From: Trichopria drosophilae
Lineage: Eukaryota; Arthropoda; Insecta; Hymenoptera; Diapriidae
Assembly: GCA_030407085.1 (NCBI GenBank)
Contig: CM059582.1
Location: forward strand, 132,745,501-132,809,500
Direction of reading: 5' to 3'
Length of the DNA stretch: 64,000 bases
The notes beneath the pieces were generated by a model. It searched no databases and was not told the DNA's origin. It saw nothing but the letters and a program-made list of their open reading frames with translations. Shown in pieces: positions 47,124-57,389 of the stretch. The stretch's first letter is position 1. Every line of letters begins with the position of its first letter. A program made the translations under genes and the position numbers.

Positions 47124-47546
47124 TTACTTTTCTTTTGAATGTTCTTTTCTACGTTCGTTGGATGTTCTTTGCTTCTTCCGCGATAGACGTCTAAAATGTG
47201 TTTTAGATGTGGTCATAGATGATTTAATACGCGAAAATATCTTTTCAAATGCAATCTTGCTAATCATACAACAGGCAGTGACAGCCACCGCAGTTTTCTC
47301 ATCTGTAGAAGCATTTTCTGCAAGCATGCGCGAAAACGCTACTTTTGCTAACTTTTCATCAACTTTACGGCGGTTTACTAAATTGTCACTGTAAGCGATA
47401 TCATGAGAACGACAGGCTGCATCCAGTGGATTTATACCTTGATCTTCTCGTTGTAACCTTTCTCGAAGACGTGTTCCGGGTCCACAAAATTTATATCCTG
47501 GTATATGTAATTCAAACGGTAATGAATCAGTAACGTTATCGAGCAC
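47124..47546 (-). CDS. Phospholipase A2-like protein (parvovirus VP1u type)
   Basis: About 140 residues. HIPGYKFCGPGTRL resembles the calcium-binding loop (GPGT) and 'NPLDAACRSHDIAYSD' the catalytic His-Asp helix of the VP1-type phospholipase A2 fold, which parvoviruses use to cross endosomal membranes. A basic C-terminus follows (RRLSRKKQRTSNERRK). The frame starts at a GTG or further upstream without ATG (open back to a TAA near 47570), so the start codon may be lost. It sits 6 bp before the integrase. PLA2-like genes are known in some Polintons; the role there is inferred. Confidence 0.75.
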   Translation of the reverse strand: MLDNVTDSLPFELHIPGYKFCGPGTRLRERLQREDQGINPLDAACRSHDIAYSDNLVNRRKVDEKLAKVAFSRMLAENASTDEKTAVAVTACCMISKIAFEKIFSRIKSSMTTSKTHFRRLSRKKQRTSNERRKEHSKEK

Positions 47547-47560
47547 ACTCTTTGAATAGG

Positions 47561-48481
47561 TTATCGGTATCTCTTTGTCGATGATTTACTTTTTCCCTTT
47601 CGTAATCTGCCGGACATTCGATGCCATGCTAATATCTGTCTTGGTGGGGGTGGTACTATCTTCTTACGTTTTGAATTAATTTCTTTTTTATCGTTTTCGT
47701 CGTCGCTGTTAGATACTCTGTTCGAATCCGACGATAATGAAGGTGTGGTGGTAAATAATAATGTCTTAGGTGTATGCTGTCGATATCTAGGTGCTCGTTT
47801 AACTGTACTACAAGATGGTTGATCGTTGTTGCGGTTTTCGATTTCGTGCCAGACGCGTTTGTTACCAATAAACTCATGTGGTACTGCTGCACTACGAAGG
47901 GCATTTGCAAACTGACGATGGCCGTAAGGAGGAGTTCTTTTTCTACCTCTCATAGCATCATTCAACATGTCGATAATATTAGTTCCATGGATGGTATCGC
48001 CATCTATTAAAATTTCACCGCGATTATTCCACCGAACGTTTTTTGAACCACGTAAATGCCGAACCAATCGTCGCGCTTTTGACCGGAATTTTTGTGGTAC
48101 AGTTTCTACGAGATATTCATCATTAGTTGATGTATGCATTATCTCGTTTCCTTCTTCTTCTACTATTTCTTTTTGATTTGATATAGCTTTCTGTTTAAAA
48201 GCCTCGTTGTCGTTATTTATTTTCGATGAATTGTGGTCAGACAAATTTCTTTCGACTTCAGAGTCTTTAAAATATAGATAGCGTTGTAACACCTGACAAT
48301 ATCGCCGCCACTTTTCACGTTGATGAATTGTTGGCGAGTTTAAAATTTCGTTCATATCGATATCGAGTCTACTAGTTGTTGTACCTGGTGTTTGGACAGT
48401 CTTATGCAGAATTATGTTATTTTTTTGTACTGTACTGGCGAGCTCTTGAGGTACTAGAACCATTTTTCGTGCGTATTCCAT
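47561..48481 (-). CDS. Conserved Polinton protein, 306 residues, function unknown
   Basis: Starts MEYARKMVLVPQELA one base after the stop of the upstream gene. The N-terminus matches the start of a recurrent Maverick protein ('ARKMVLVPQE'), with YCQVLQRYLYFK. The middle has VPQKFRSKARRLVRHLRGS and 'VRWNNRGEILIDGDTIHGTN', then NIIDMLNDAMRGRKR. The C-terminal part is basic and serine-rich. I recall this layout from insect Maverick proteins but know no function. No transmembrane or catalytic motif is seen. The frame is intact. Confidence 0.65.
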   Translation of the reverse strand: MEYARKMVLVPQELASTVQKNNIILHKTVQTPGTTTSRLDIDMNEILNSPTIHQREKWRRYCQVLQRYLYFKDSEVERNLSDHNSSKINNDNEAFKQKAISNQKEIVEEEGNEIMHTSTNDEYLVETVPQKFRSKARRLVRHLRGSKNVRWNNRGEILIDGDTIHGTNIIDMLNDAMRGRKRTPPYGHRQFANALRSAAVPHEFIGNKRVWHEIENRNNDQPSCSTVKRAPRYRQHTPKTLLFTTTPSLSSDSNRVSNSDDENDKKEINSKRKKIVPPPPRQILAWHRMSGRLRKGKSKSSTKRYR

Positions 48482-48482
48482 A

Positions 48483-48833
48483 TCACAAAGCGCTATTCAC
48501 AATGCCTGCTAAAAGCGAACCAAGTACGGGTGCTAGGAGAGCTGGTAGAAATCCACCACGTTGTATGATAATACGTTTTTTATCTCCCACGGAATTGCCA
48601 GGATTTGATAATTTTCTCAGAATAGCTGCGTGTTTGCGTAAACGTGTCTTGTGAATTTTACTAAGAAGCACATTACCTCGTAAAATATTCAAAGCTATTT
48701 CACAAATGCTTATTATTAAATTACGATCTGCGTGCTGTAGCACTGCACGTCTCTGCCGTGTGTCAAGATGATATAATGCTCTCAATATACTAGCGTACTT
48801 AATGCCAATAGGCATATGTGCTCTCGGTTCCAT
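48483..48833 (-). CDS. Small pX-like Polinton protein
   Basis: 116 residues. It has a helical basic N-terminal half with 'LQHADRNLIISICEIALNIL' and ends 'RGGFLPALLAPVLGSLLAGI', a Gly/Leu/Ala hydrophobic tail. That tail closely resembles the end of adenovirus precursor pX (mu), and the family is common in insect Mavericks, as I remember. A DNA-condensing or capsid-internal role is likely by analogy. It starts 2 bases after the ATPase stop codon. Unbroken. Confidence 0.7.
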   Translation of the reverse strand: MEPRAHMPIGIKYASILRALYHLDTRQRRAVLQHADRNLIISICEIALNILRGNVLLSKIHKTRLRKHAAILRKLSNPGNSVGDKKRIIIQRGGFLPALLAPVLGSLLAGIVNSAL

Positions 48834-48835
48834 TA

Positions 48836-49437
48836 CTAGTGTGTTACTGGGGTTAGATTGTACCCTGTGTTACCTTTTATTTCTTTTTTTTGCACGTATA
48901 CATAATGATATTCATCGTCCGGAAAAATGCAAGTACGGAGTCGTACATTGTCAGGCGTGGCCTGCTTCAAATCGAGAAGAATGTATCCGTGCGGCTGCGA
49001 TGTAGCATCGAAGTAGCATTCTTGAATGAACCGTACATTCTCCGGACATATCTGACGTGCTAAATGTCCAATCTGTGCCCTATCTCGTGGGTTTTAAAAA
49101 ATAACGATATAATTTGTGTTGAGTGATATATCCCTTTGACCTTTACCCTGATGAAATAGATTTTGTGTAATAAAAATAACGCTTAGGTTCTTATGATGGC
49201 TACCCTTTGTGAAAAGGTTTACGATCGCCCCGTCAGTTGACGATTCCCGCATTAAGTCATCGATAATTAAAAGTTTAGGGCGAGAATCGTTCGCGTAATG
49301 GCTACTTTGCGGTAACCCCTCCCGAAATTCAATGTCGTTTCCTAACTCTGTGTAGGAAGGCTGCCATTCGGAATAATATAACATTATACGGTCAAAGTGT
49401 ACGTCGCTCATTTGTTCTATATATTGCAGAAATCTTC

Positions 49438-49513
<76 letters not shown>
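48836..49513 (-). pseudogene. Packaging ATPase (FtsK/HerA type), 5'-truncated, in-frame TAA
   Basis: It retains 'FDRIMLYYSEWQPSY', Walker B in KLLIIDDLMRES and the sensor stretch 'NLSVIFITQNLFHQGKGQRD'. A TAA at 49094-49096 interrupts the frame, which then stays open to a TAG at 48836, through 'HLARQICPENVRF'. The N-terminal part with the P-loop (Walker A) is missing: the frame runs straight into a CA/TG microsatellite. This ATPase family pumps the genome into capsids; this copy cannot bind ATP normally. Confidence 0.85.
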
Positions 49514-49519
<6 letters not shown>

Positions 49520-49586
49520 ACTCACCCACACACACACACTCACTCCCACACACACCTACTAACACACACACACACACACACATACA
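49439..49586. repeat. (CA)n microsatellite replacing the ATPase 5' end
   Basis: A pure CA run to about 49513, then CA mixed with CT, CC and TA units. It lies between the polymerase gene end (49660) and the ATPase Walker B region, where about 100 codons including the P-loop would be expected. Confidence 0.95.
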
Positions 49587-49659
49587 CAAACCATATAATG
49601 CCATAAGCATTGGAAGTTTATTGCATAAGTAACAATTATTCATAATGAATGCTAGTATA

Positions 49660-52600
49660 TTATTCTTCTTTATAACCGTATGGATAACTTTTATATAAAC
49701 TTACAAATCTACGCTTATGATAAACCGGTTTACACGTTTTTATTTCTTTACGAGTAATCACGTCATGAAAAGCAGTTCGTCTAATTGGCTGTGTATCTAG
49801 TATAATCTCACTTCTATCTCCGATTACCATTTCACGTATTGTGTCAAATTTTATTTTTTCCGAATTCGCGAAGTTCAAGGTAATACCTTTTACTTTACAT
49901 ATGCATTTTTCATAGTTCTCAATCCCCTTAATCTTGTATGCATAAAACTTAGGACCACCAGATATAAAAGATGAGATATACGCCCCTGCAGGCTCGTTGG
50001 ATAATTCGTCGGTGAGTTCGCCGAGCATAGCACCGATTGGTGGTTCATATTCGTCGCCACTATTATTGCTAACGTAAATTACTGAGTCAGTGTCATAGTA
50101 CAATACGCGAGATTGTAATTTTTCTAGATAACTATATAACTTTAAACGAGCCTGGGCTGTAGTGTAGACTACGACATTCGCTACCGGTGATGCAATTAGA
50201 GCTTCTTCTTTGTAGCACCAGCTTACATACAATTTCTCATCATTTATAGGTAGTATACCATGCACGTCAATTTCTGGGTTGGTGAGTAATTCTACTAATT
50301 TTTGAGGTTCGGAAACCACCTCTGCTTTTGGCATATTTTCTCGTTGACCAAATTTACCCCATAACGAGTTTAAGCATAATTTTGCTACTGAACGTAACCC
50401 CGCATTATAGGTTATTCGTCTCTTATCTACTTTCATGTGTTGTCGTTCCAACTCTGCTACGTATAGATTTTTGTCGTGTTCCCCTACACATTGAGGGGGA
50501 TATCCAGACGCCAATGTCTTTTGGGTGAAAAATTCATCGATGTATCCTGTGAAAAGACCACCCTGCTGCGTCTGTGGATCGTACTGTGTGATTTCATACT
50601 GCCAAATCTCGTAAACTTTGTTCACCACGTATCCCATTTCGACAGCTTTGGCTATTTCATCAGAAACCCAGGTACCAGTTAACACTCGGTCTTCTTCACG
50701 TTCGTGTGGACATCCTCGCTGAATCATTTGTTCCGCACAAGTACGACACAAGGGGAACAACAGTTTGCCATGCATTTTCACTGGTAACACTGGGTGGTAC
50801 AAATTTGGGGGGGGGGGGGTAATACATTGCATGTAATCAAACCATTTAAGCCGTTAATATTATTTTCAGCACCAACAAGTTTTTTACACTCTTCTACTCC
50901 TACATACAATTTTGGATGACCAACGGGGTACTTACCCGTTTTGCATATGTACGGGTACAGTGAACAAACATCCACGTACTTTATTTTCTCCGAATTTTTA
51001 CACTCATACATTTTAACATTGTTGCCTGTTCTGCCACCTAAAAAACGTCTCTAGGATCTAAAGGTTTTTGTATTAACAGGTCGTGTGATATTGATTTTAT
51101 ATACTGTACAGCTGCATCATTAGTAGTTAACTCGAGATCAAATACACATTCCCAAATCTCGATCAATGTATACCCAGAATTTTTTATTCTTTCGCTGGTC
51201 AAACATGTGCGCTCATACCTTACGTCCAATGATTCATTTGTACGTGGTAAAATTGTATTTCTGTTTATTCGGTAACATCGAGGGCAACCATGCCAAAAAC
51301 AACCATGGTACTGGTATACAACACCCTTACTCTCGTCATCATTTTCTGCAGAATTATAATACCCATCCACGAGAAAACCTTCGGGTAATCGTTTTTCTCG
51401 TGAACCGCCCGCATGTTGAATTTTTCGCCCCGTGATTTTTTCCGTCCAATACAGCCAGGCAAGAGCTTTTTTGGACTGCCTATCAGCACGCCGGTATCCA
51501 CCTGTTGGTATTATACCAATTTGATTTGGTTTTAAAAATCTTTTCCGAAATACACGTAGACAAGCTAAAGCTATTGTAGCACACTCACTAAAAGGACAAA
51601 CATCGCCACACTCCATGAATGTTTTCCGAAATGCGCTACAAGCCAATCTCAATATTGTTACATCCTGCTTGCAATATTTTTCTATTTCTTCTTGAAAATT
51701 AAATACGTAACTACGTTGTTTTTTATCATTACACCAGGATAAAAATTTTTCTCTTTCTTTTAGATGCATCCCACCAGGTGAATAATACTTCATGTCCGGT
51801 AATTCGCCAACGTAATTTTGATTTTCTGGTACGTTAAATAGATGTGGAAATGTACCTTTTTCAATATCATTTATACCGTATGCAGCTGGCAAATTACGCA
51901 GCGGCATGTGGAAATAATTCAAACTATCGATAAATTTAACACTTTTATATTGTAGTAAAATTATTTTGGACCCGTTCATAACGACTGTTGGTAAATCGCG
52001 CGTGCAGTGTTTTTCTACAATATATTTCAAAATAAACTGCGCATCATAACCTTGAGAATTATGAGCAATGCATATTATGTTATTAAACATTTTTCTCGGT
52101 TGTATTGCGAATTCCACAAATTGTTTTACGCAGTCATTTCTGAATACATATTCGCGAATACCGCATTTTGAACACAATATTGAAAGGTCTGTATTTTCAA
52201 AACAGAAATCGCATGATTGTTGTACAACACACAGAGTTGGTACATGGATTTTTATTTCTTCATCACCTTCAACCGATAAATTTTGCTGTGTCTCAAAATC
52301 ATAAAATAAAAAAATGTTTTTCGCGCGTCGTTCCACAATTGATTTCAGTGGTTGAATATAACAAAAATGACCTATGGGCAATTTCGAATTGCAAATACTA
52401 CAAAAACTCATACCGCATACATGTCTGTCATTTTTATCGTATTGTACCATCTTACAACAATTTTTACAAAATTTTATTTTCTCACATACACTGTAATTTT
52501 TATCAAACGAACCTCGTTTCCGGTGGTTTTATATACACGACCTACCGAAGAAGGTCCGCATACATACATTACATTTTATAACTGGAATATTTGTGTTGCA

Positions 52601-55600
52601 GGATGGTATGTTTTTACATTTATAACACTCGTCTTTGCACCTGTGATTGTTTCTATATTTTTTATTGCATGGTATACAATAACCCCTGCTCCCGGCTGCA
52701 GCTACCACATTCAAAATAGGTTGGTAATGTTTTAAATGTGCATAATACATAATACGTATCGTGCCTAATACATGATTACTTGTGTTAATGACAAATCGCG
52801 TACCATCATAAAGTGGCGCATCACCACGTCCAAATCCATTATATGAATACACAACAATCGCTATGCCTTTATGTGCAAAGTGAATTTGAAAAGCATTTAT
52901 ATGAGCAATGCCGTATCCGTCAACAGTTGGTAAATCAACTCGAGACAAATGAATGAGCTCCAGCGCTTTCTCGGTTTGATAGGAGCCGCTGGCTCGTCGT
53001 ATAGCATTCCAATTTTCGTGTAAAGTTCCCGAGCGTACTTGACCTCTTTGTAAGTAAATATAGCCTGCAACTAGGGATCTTGGGAGACACATGTTATCAT
53101 TATTATGTATAGATAGAATGGATTTTTTGTGTACATCAATGTCGGATAGTGTTACACGCCCGCAACCGGTCACTGTTTTTACAACGGAAACGTTTATAGC
53201 TATTTTATCCTTAATACTAAACTCATTAGCGCTTTGCACAGCATTATTAAGTAATGTCCATAAATCATTATAGTTAAAAACGCTTACAGATCGAAACGAT
53301 AACCACAGGGGGCCACTGTGAAATTTGTCGGAATTTATGGTTAGGCCTATGTAGTCCGCAGGTCTTGCCTGTCCACATAAATAAGCATGAAGCGACTTCA
53401 TGCACTCCTCCAGCCATATATACAAATCAGTAGATGTTCGTGGTTCTGGTATATATCCGCGTATTTCTCGTCCAGATAATCCAAATCTCGTAAAATGCCT
53501 TGATGATTCCGATTCTATCTGAAAATACGGTTGTGTGGTATCTTCGAGCACTCTCTCACGACCGCTCCCTGTCTGGAATGAGTTTTCTGTGAATATAGGT
53601 AAACTGTTTAGTTATAAAACGGGATGTGAATATAAAATATACATACCAGTTGGTGTGTTACCACTATATGGGTTTAAGGACTCCCACACCACCTCGACAG
53701 GAGATGATGATCTAGCGCTCTCGGTATCGCGGTTTATGTTGGGATCGTCAACAGTCTGCTGGTTACAACTGTCAGTGATGCTACCATTTTCATCATCATC
53801 CTCATCCTCATCCTCATCCTCATAAATGTCATGTTCTTCTTCAAAATAGAAAAGAAAACACAAAATTAATGTAAATAAAAATAAAATACCAAAATTATAT
53901 TGACTCTATTATGATCTCTACCACTTTCATCCGTGTCGCTGCTAATCATCAGGTCATCTATAATATTAATCCTGATGGGCGGATTGATCATTACATCCTC
54001 AAAAATACTAACTCTTGTGTTAGTGGCTGAGGTACTGGGGGTACCACCGTCCTCTTGGTGTTTATTTACATCATTCACTGCAAAAACAGATAATCATATA
54101 TTTTAATTTAACTGGTTGTTTTCTCTCCGTATATAAATATTATATATAATTTTTATATTTGATAATAGTTTCTTTACCGCTACCGTACGTACAGGAAAGA
54201 AGTGTCAAATCTCCTTCCGTGTCCCCCATCATATTTAGGTAAGCTATAAACAAAAGAATAACATTTAAGAATAGAATATTATATAAGAATTAATTATAGA
54301 ACTCCAGCGAGTATTCGGTTCAATCTATCAATAATTTTCAAATGCTATCAATTAAAAATTACGCTACCTTTATTATGCTCTGTCTCCCTTGTATTGACAC
54401 CTGATGTACCGGGTACGTTTCCATCATCATCTTCATTTTTCTTTACCGTATTTGCTGCAAAAGAATTTAATGTTACTATTTCTTATATTCATACGTTATT
54501 TGACGAACTTTAGTGCTTGATGTATTGCAGTTCTGATGGTTTTGACTGACTACATTTTGAGCACATGAAGCTTCAGAAATATTTTAATAAATAATTATAT
54601 ATTTAAACTGTAATTTTATTAGTTTTACGCAACATAATTCAATTACTTTTTAACTACTAGGTATTACATATTAGCGGTTTTATATTTACTTATCTTTGGT
54701 ATACTCGTAATAAAATATGTTTACCTTGCACTTCTGCATCGTACGTGCACGCAAGAATGTCTGCGTCTCCCTCTGAATCATCCATCATATTTTTGTAAGC
54801 TGCAAATAATCACGTTAATGCGCGCTTCATTTAGAAAGCATTTTTTTTGCGGTATCCAACTCTTTTTTACCCAAAATGAGAAATGCTGGTATGACAACTT
54901 CAGCTCAGATTCTGGGTTAAAGGAATTTTAGACTTTTGAAAGCTACCTTTTCTACTATTTTCAAGTGTTCTCTTTCGATTTCCAATGAGGAAATTATAAT
55001 AACTTTATTATTGCAACAATTTTGCAAACGAAAGTAACGAAAAAGTTATATTCAACGAATGTGAGGGTCGTAATCACATTCGTTCAAAAATATTTTCGCA
55101 CATGTGCCGAACAATATTTTTTTGTTATTCCAGCGTGTGTAAAGTGCGTTCCCAAAATGTCAAAAGTGTGTAGAGTAGCACGTTACGCACACTGAATCAA
55201 AAATATATTCTTTAAAGTCTTTTTTTTCACGACTTTCTGCACCGAAACAAGTTATAATCAATAAAATGCATACATAAAAAGTGACCCCGATTTGTTGAAT
55301 ATAAATTCGTTTTACTCGAGAAACTGGTCTGAAGTTCGGGTATCTGTTTTTCTAATTTAGAGCTAATTTACAAAACCGTACTACCAGATCAAAAATAGTC
55401 ATACAAGGTTTATTTTTGAATGTATCCAACTAAATTTAATGAAAGTGAGGACGTTTTATTTATTTTAGCACAAGTATTCATAATTTATGTACGCTCATTT
55501 TAATTTCAACACATAAATTATTATTGAAAGTCCCATTTATTCATTGAATTAAATGTACATCAAATGATCAAATCATAATGGATAAAAACAATCGGTAATA

Positions 55601-56034
55601 AGTTATGAATACTATTAATTACGTATGTCAAGATATCTGTATATGCTTATTTATCACTTACCTAGTAATGTCGTGTATCGCCACATCAGGTTATGTAGAC
55701 ATCTTACGTCCCCCAAACCACTATTTTTTAGGTGCTTCCCAATTATTAAAGTCACTTTGGGGTTTTTAAGCACACCTAATTTATCCAATTTGGAAAGCAC
55801 ACGCGGTCCACAGTGAGAAGCGATATATCGCATAAACTTCAAAAGTTGATCTGTGCTATATGTACGTAAATCACTCAAAAACCTTTCACTACACTTTCTT
55901 CTTAGGCACCCATCACATCGGATCGCAATTTTAACGGCATTTAAGACCGCTGTCAAAATTTCACGCCTCGACATTGTATGATACGATATCAAAAACGGAC
56001 TGAAAGATCTCGTTGATGTTAACACGTTCATCAT
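49660..56034 (-). pseudogene. Protein-primed DNA polymerase B, 7 exons, degraded
   Basis: Main exon (53586-49660): a Cys/His-rich N-terminal region, then exonuclease motifs (FYDFETQQN near 52300, CIAHNSQGYDAQF near 52050, 'EKYCKQDV'), the conserved 'YQYHGCFWHGC', polymerase motif A DVCSLYPYI (about 50960), motif B KLCLNSLWGKFGQ (about 50360) and motif C YYDTDSVIY (about 50090). Breaks: TAA at 52529-52531, a frameshift at a T run near 51040 and another at a 13-base G run at 50807-50819. Upstream, six small exons splice in frame: 55662-56034, 54725-54799, 54368-54454, 54178-54243, 53922-54077 and 53647-53838, all separated by phase-1 introns with good sites (GTAAGT, GTAAAC, GTAGCG, GTAAAG, GTAGAG, GTATGT). 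They add about 317 residues with an acidic segment and no recognised fold. The enzyme would replicate the element from its ends by protein priming. Confidence 0.85.
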
Positions 56035-56694
56035 ACGGTGTGGTCTTAAATTTCATGTTGGTTGCATTATAAACGCAACATAAATTCTGCAACGCTGAGT
56101 ATGCGTTTGTAAATACTCGATAAAAATATTGCTTGTAAAACGAAATTTTTCATAGCTTAACATATTTTATACCTACAACTTGCGAATCCTATTTATTGAA
56201 AAACATGTATACGGTTATACACAATGAAAATTCAACGATAATAAATTCGACATTATTTTAAATATTTAGTATAGTGTAGCTCATAATATATTTCTACATT
56301 GTACCATCGAGATGTGTGCCTTCGTGGAATGTGCTGAATTTCAAAACAAGTGCGCGTGCTCTCTCGACAGCCGGTGCTATTGTAGTAAGATGCATCGATG
56401 ATCCCTCAGTCAACCTCGAGTCGTATCGCCGGGTACACGTGTTTGTAATGCCAAATCCATTTTTCGTCTGTTTTCTGATTTTTAACGTCTCCCGACGGAC
56501 TCAATTTTTATCAAAACGAAACGTATGAGGGGCCAAGTTCTCCGCCTTTTCAAACTCTACAACAATGTTCATTTTTTAGCCTTTTTAGATCGATAACTGG
56601 CGAAATATTCATTGCAGGTCATATGCTCTTTGAGGTAAGTTGTAACCCTATAAAAAACCTTCAAAATCATTCGTTAAAGTAACTTTAAGTTAGT

Positions 56695-56695
<1 letters not shown>

Positions 56696-56740
<45 letters not shown>
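56696..56740. repeat. (GA)n microsatellite in right TIR
   Basis: The counterpart of the (CT)n tract of the left repeat. Confidence 0.95.
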
Positions 56741-56744
<4 letters not shown>

Positions 56745-56765
56745 TTGTCACATGATTAGTTTACT

Positions 56766-56863
56766 GTGGGCACTATGGGACGTCGCAAACGTGACTCATC
56801 GGGGCGCCAAGAGGTAAGTGGCCTCGATGAGTCACGTTTGTTATGACGGCCCATAGTGCCCAC
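56766..56863. repeat. 98-nt hairpin at right Polinton tip
   Basis: The mirror of the left hairpin: GTGGGCACTATGGG at 56766 pairs with CCCATAGTGCCCAC ending at 56863, with the inner arms AAACGTGACTCATCG and CGATGAGTCACGTTT. One base differs from the left copy in the loop. Confidence 0.85.
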
Positions 56864-56872
56864 ATTACTACT

Positions 56873-57345
56873 AACTCCTTAAGGGTTTTTGCAATGAAGC
56901 ATTTACCCTGATCTGTGAGTATGGATACTGGTGTTCCATAATTACAGATTAAGTATTTTGCGAAAGCTTCAGCGACGGCCTGTACCGTAGCTACGTTCAA
57001 TAGAATTGCAAGGGAATATTTTGTCAGTAGATCCTGAACAGTCAGAATATAACGATTTCCGTTTAGGGTAACATCGGTAGGTCCCCAGATATCTAGGGCT
57101 ACCTTATCAAAGGCTGCTCGTGGTGTGTCAGTGATGACCACTGGTAGTCGGGTTTTTACAAGCACGAGTTTATTTTTCTGACATAGTGGACATCGATTTA
57201 TATATTCCTTAACGTCGGCTTTCATATTTCGCCAATAGAATTTATCACAGATTCGGAGATAAGTTTTCGTGACACCCTTGTGTCCACCCGCTATTGAATC
57301 ATGATATTTTTTTATTATACCGAGCCGCTCGGTTGATAGCGGTAT
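56873..57345 (-). pseudogene. Gypsy integrase, truncated
   Basis: The His/Cys zinc-binding part KKYHDSIAGGHKGVTKTYL and 'INRCPLCQKNKLV' is followed by the core with the first Asp in KVALDIWGPTDV and the second in 'SILTDQGKCFIAKTLKEL', where the sequence stops at the Polinton terminus. The third catalytic residue (Glu) and the C-terminal domain are absent, so the enzyme cannot work. Confidence 0.9.
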
Positions 57346-57389
57346 CGCTCATTTCTTTTAACAAAATACAATCGTCAAGTTTCGGTCAA

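Larger units (their letters stand above)
38936..56872 (-). mobile_element. Polinton/Maverick DNA transposon
   Basis: The element is 17,937 bp, bounded by AGTAGTAATG...CATTACTACT, matching the AG...CT ends usual for Polintons. It carries the diagnostic set: protein-primed DNA polymerase B, retroviral-type integrase, packaging ATPase, adenain-like protease, and major and minor jelly-roll capsid proteins, plus smaller accessory proteins. All genes read leftward with short gaps or overlaps. At least five in-frame stops, three frameshifts and a deletion of the ATPase P-loop show it is degenerate. The flanking 6-bp duplication expected for Polintons is absent: AGCGCT on the left against AACTCC on the right. 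The left flank carries no continuation of the gypsy integrase interrupted at the right end. Confidence 0.95.
54605..56872. repeat. Polinton right terminal inverted repeat
   Basis: The inverted copy of 38936-39945, longer because it keeps about 1.3 kb (roughly 54740-56110) that includes polymerase exon 1, intron 1 and most of exon 2. Similarity resumes at 'TTGCACTTCTGCATCGT' and ends near 54605. Confidence 0.85.

Noticed and set aside
49397..49643. Frames of Thr-His or Cys-Val repeats
   Set aside because: Translations of the CA/TG microsatellite.
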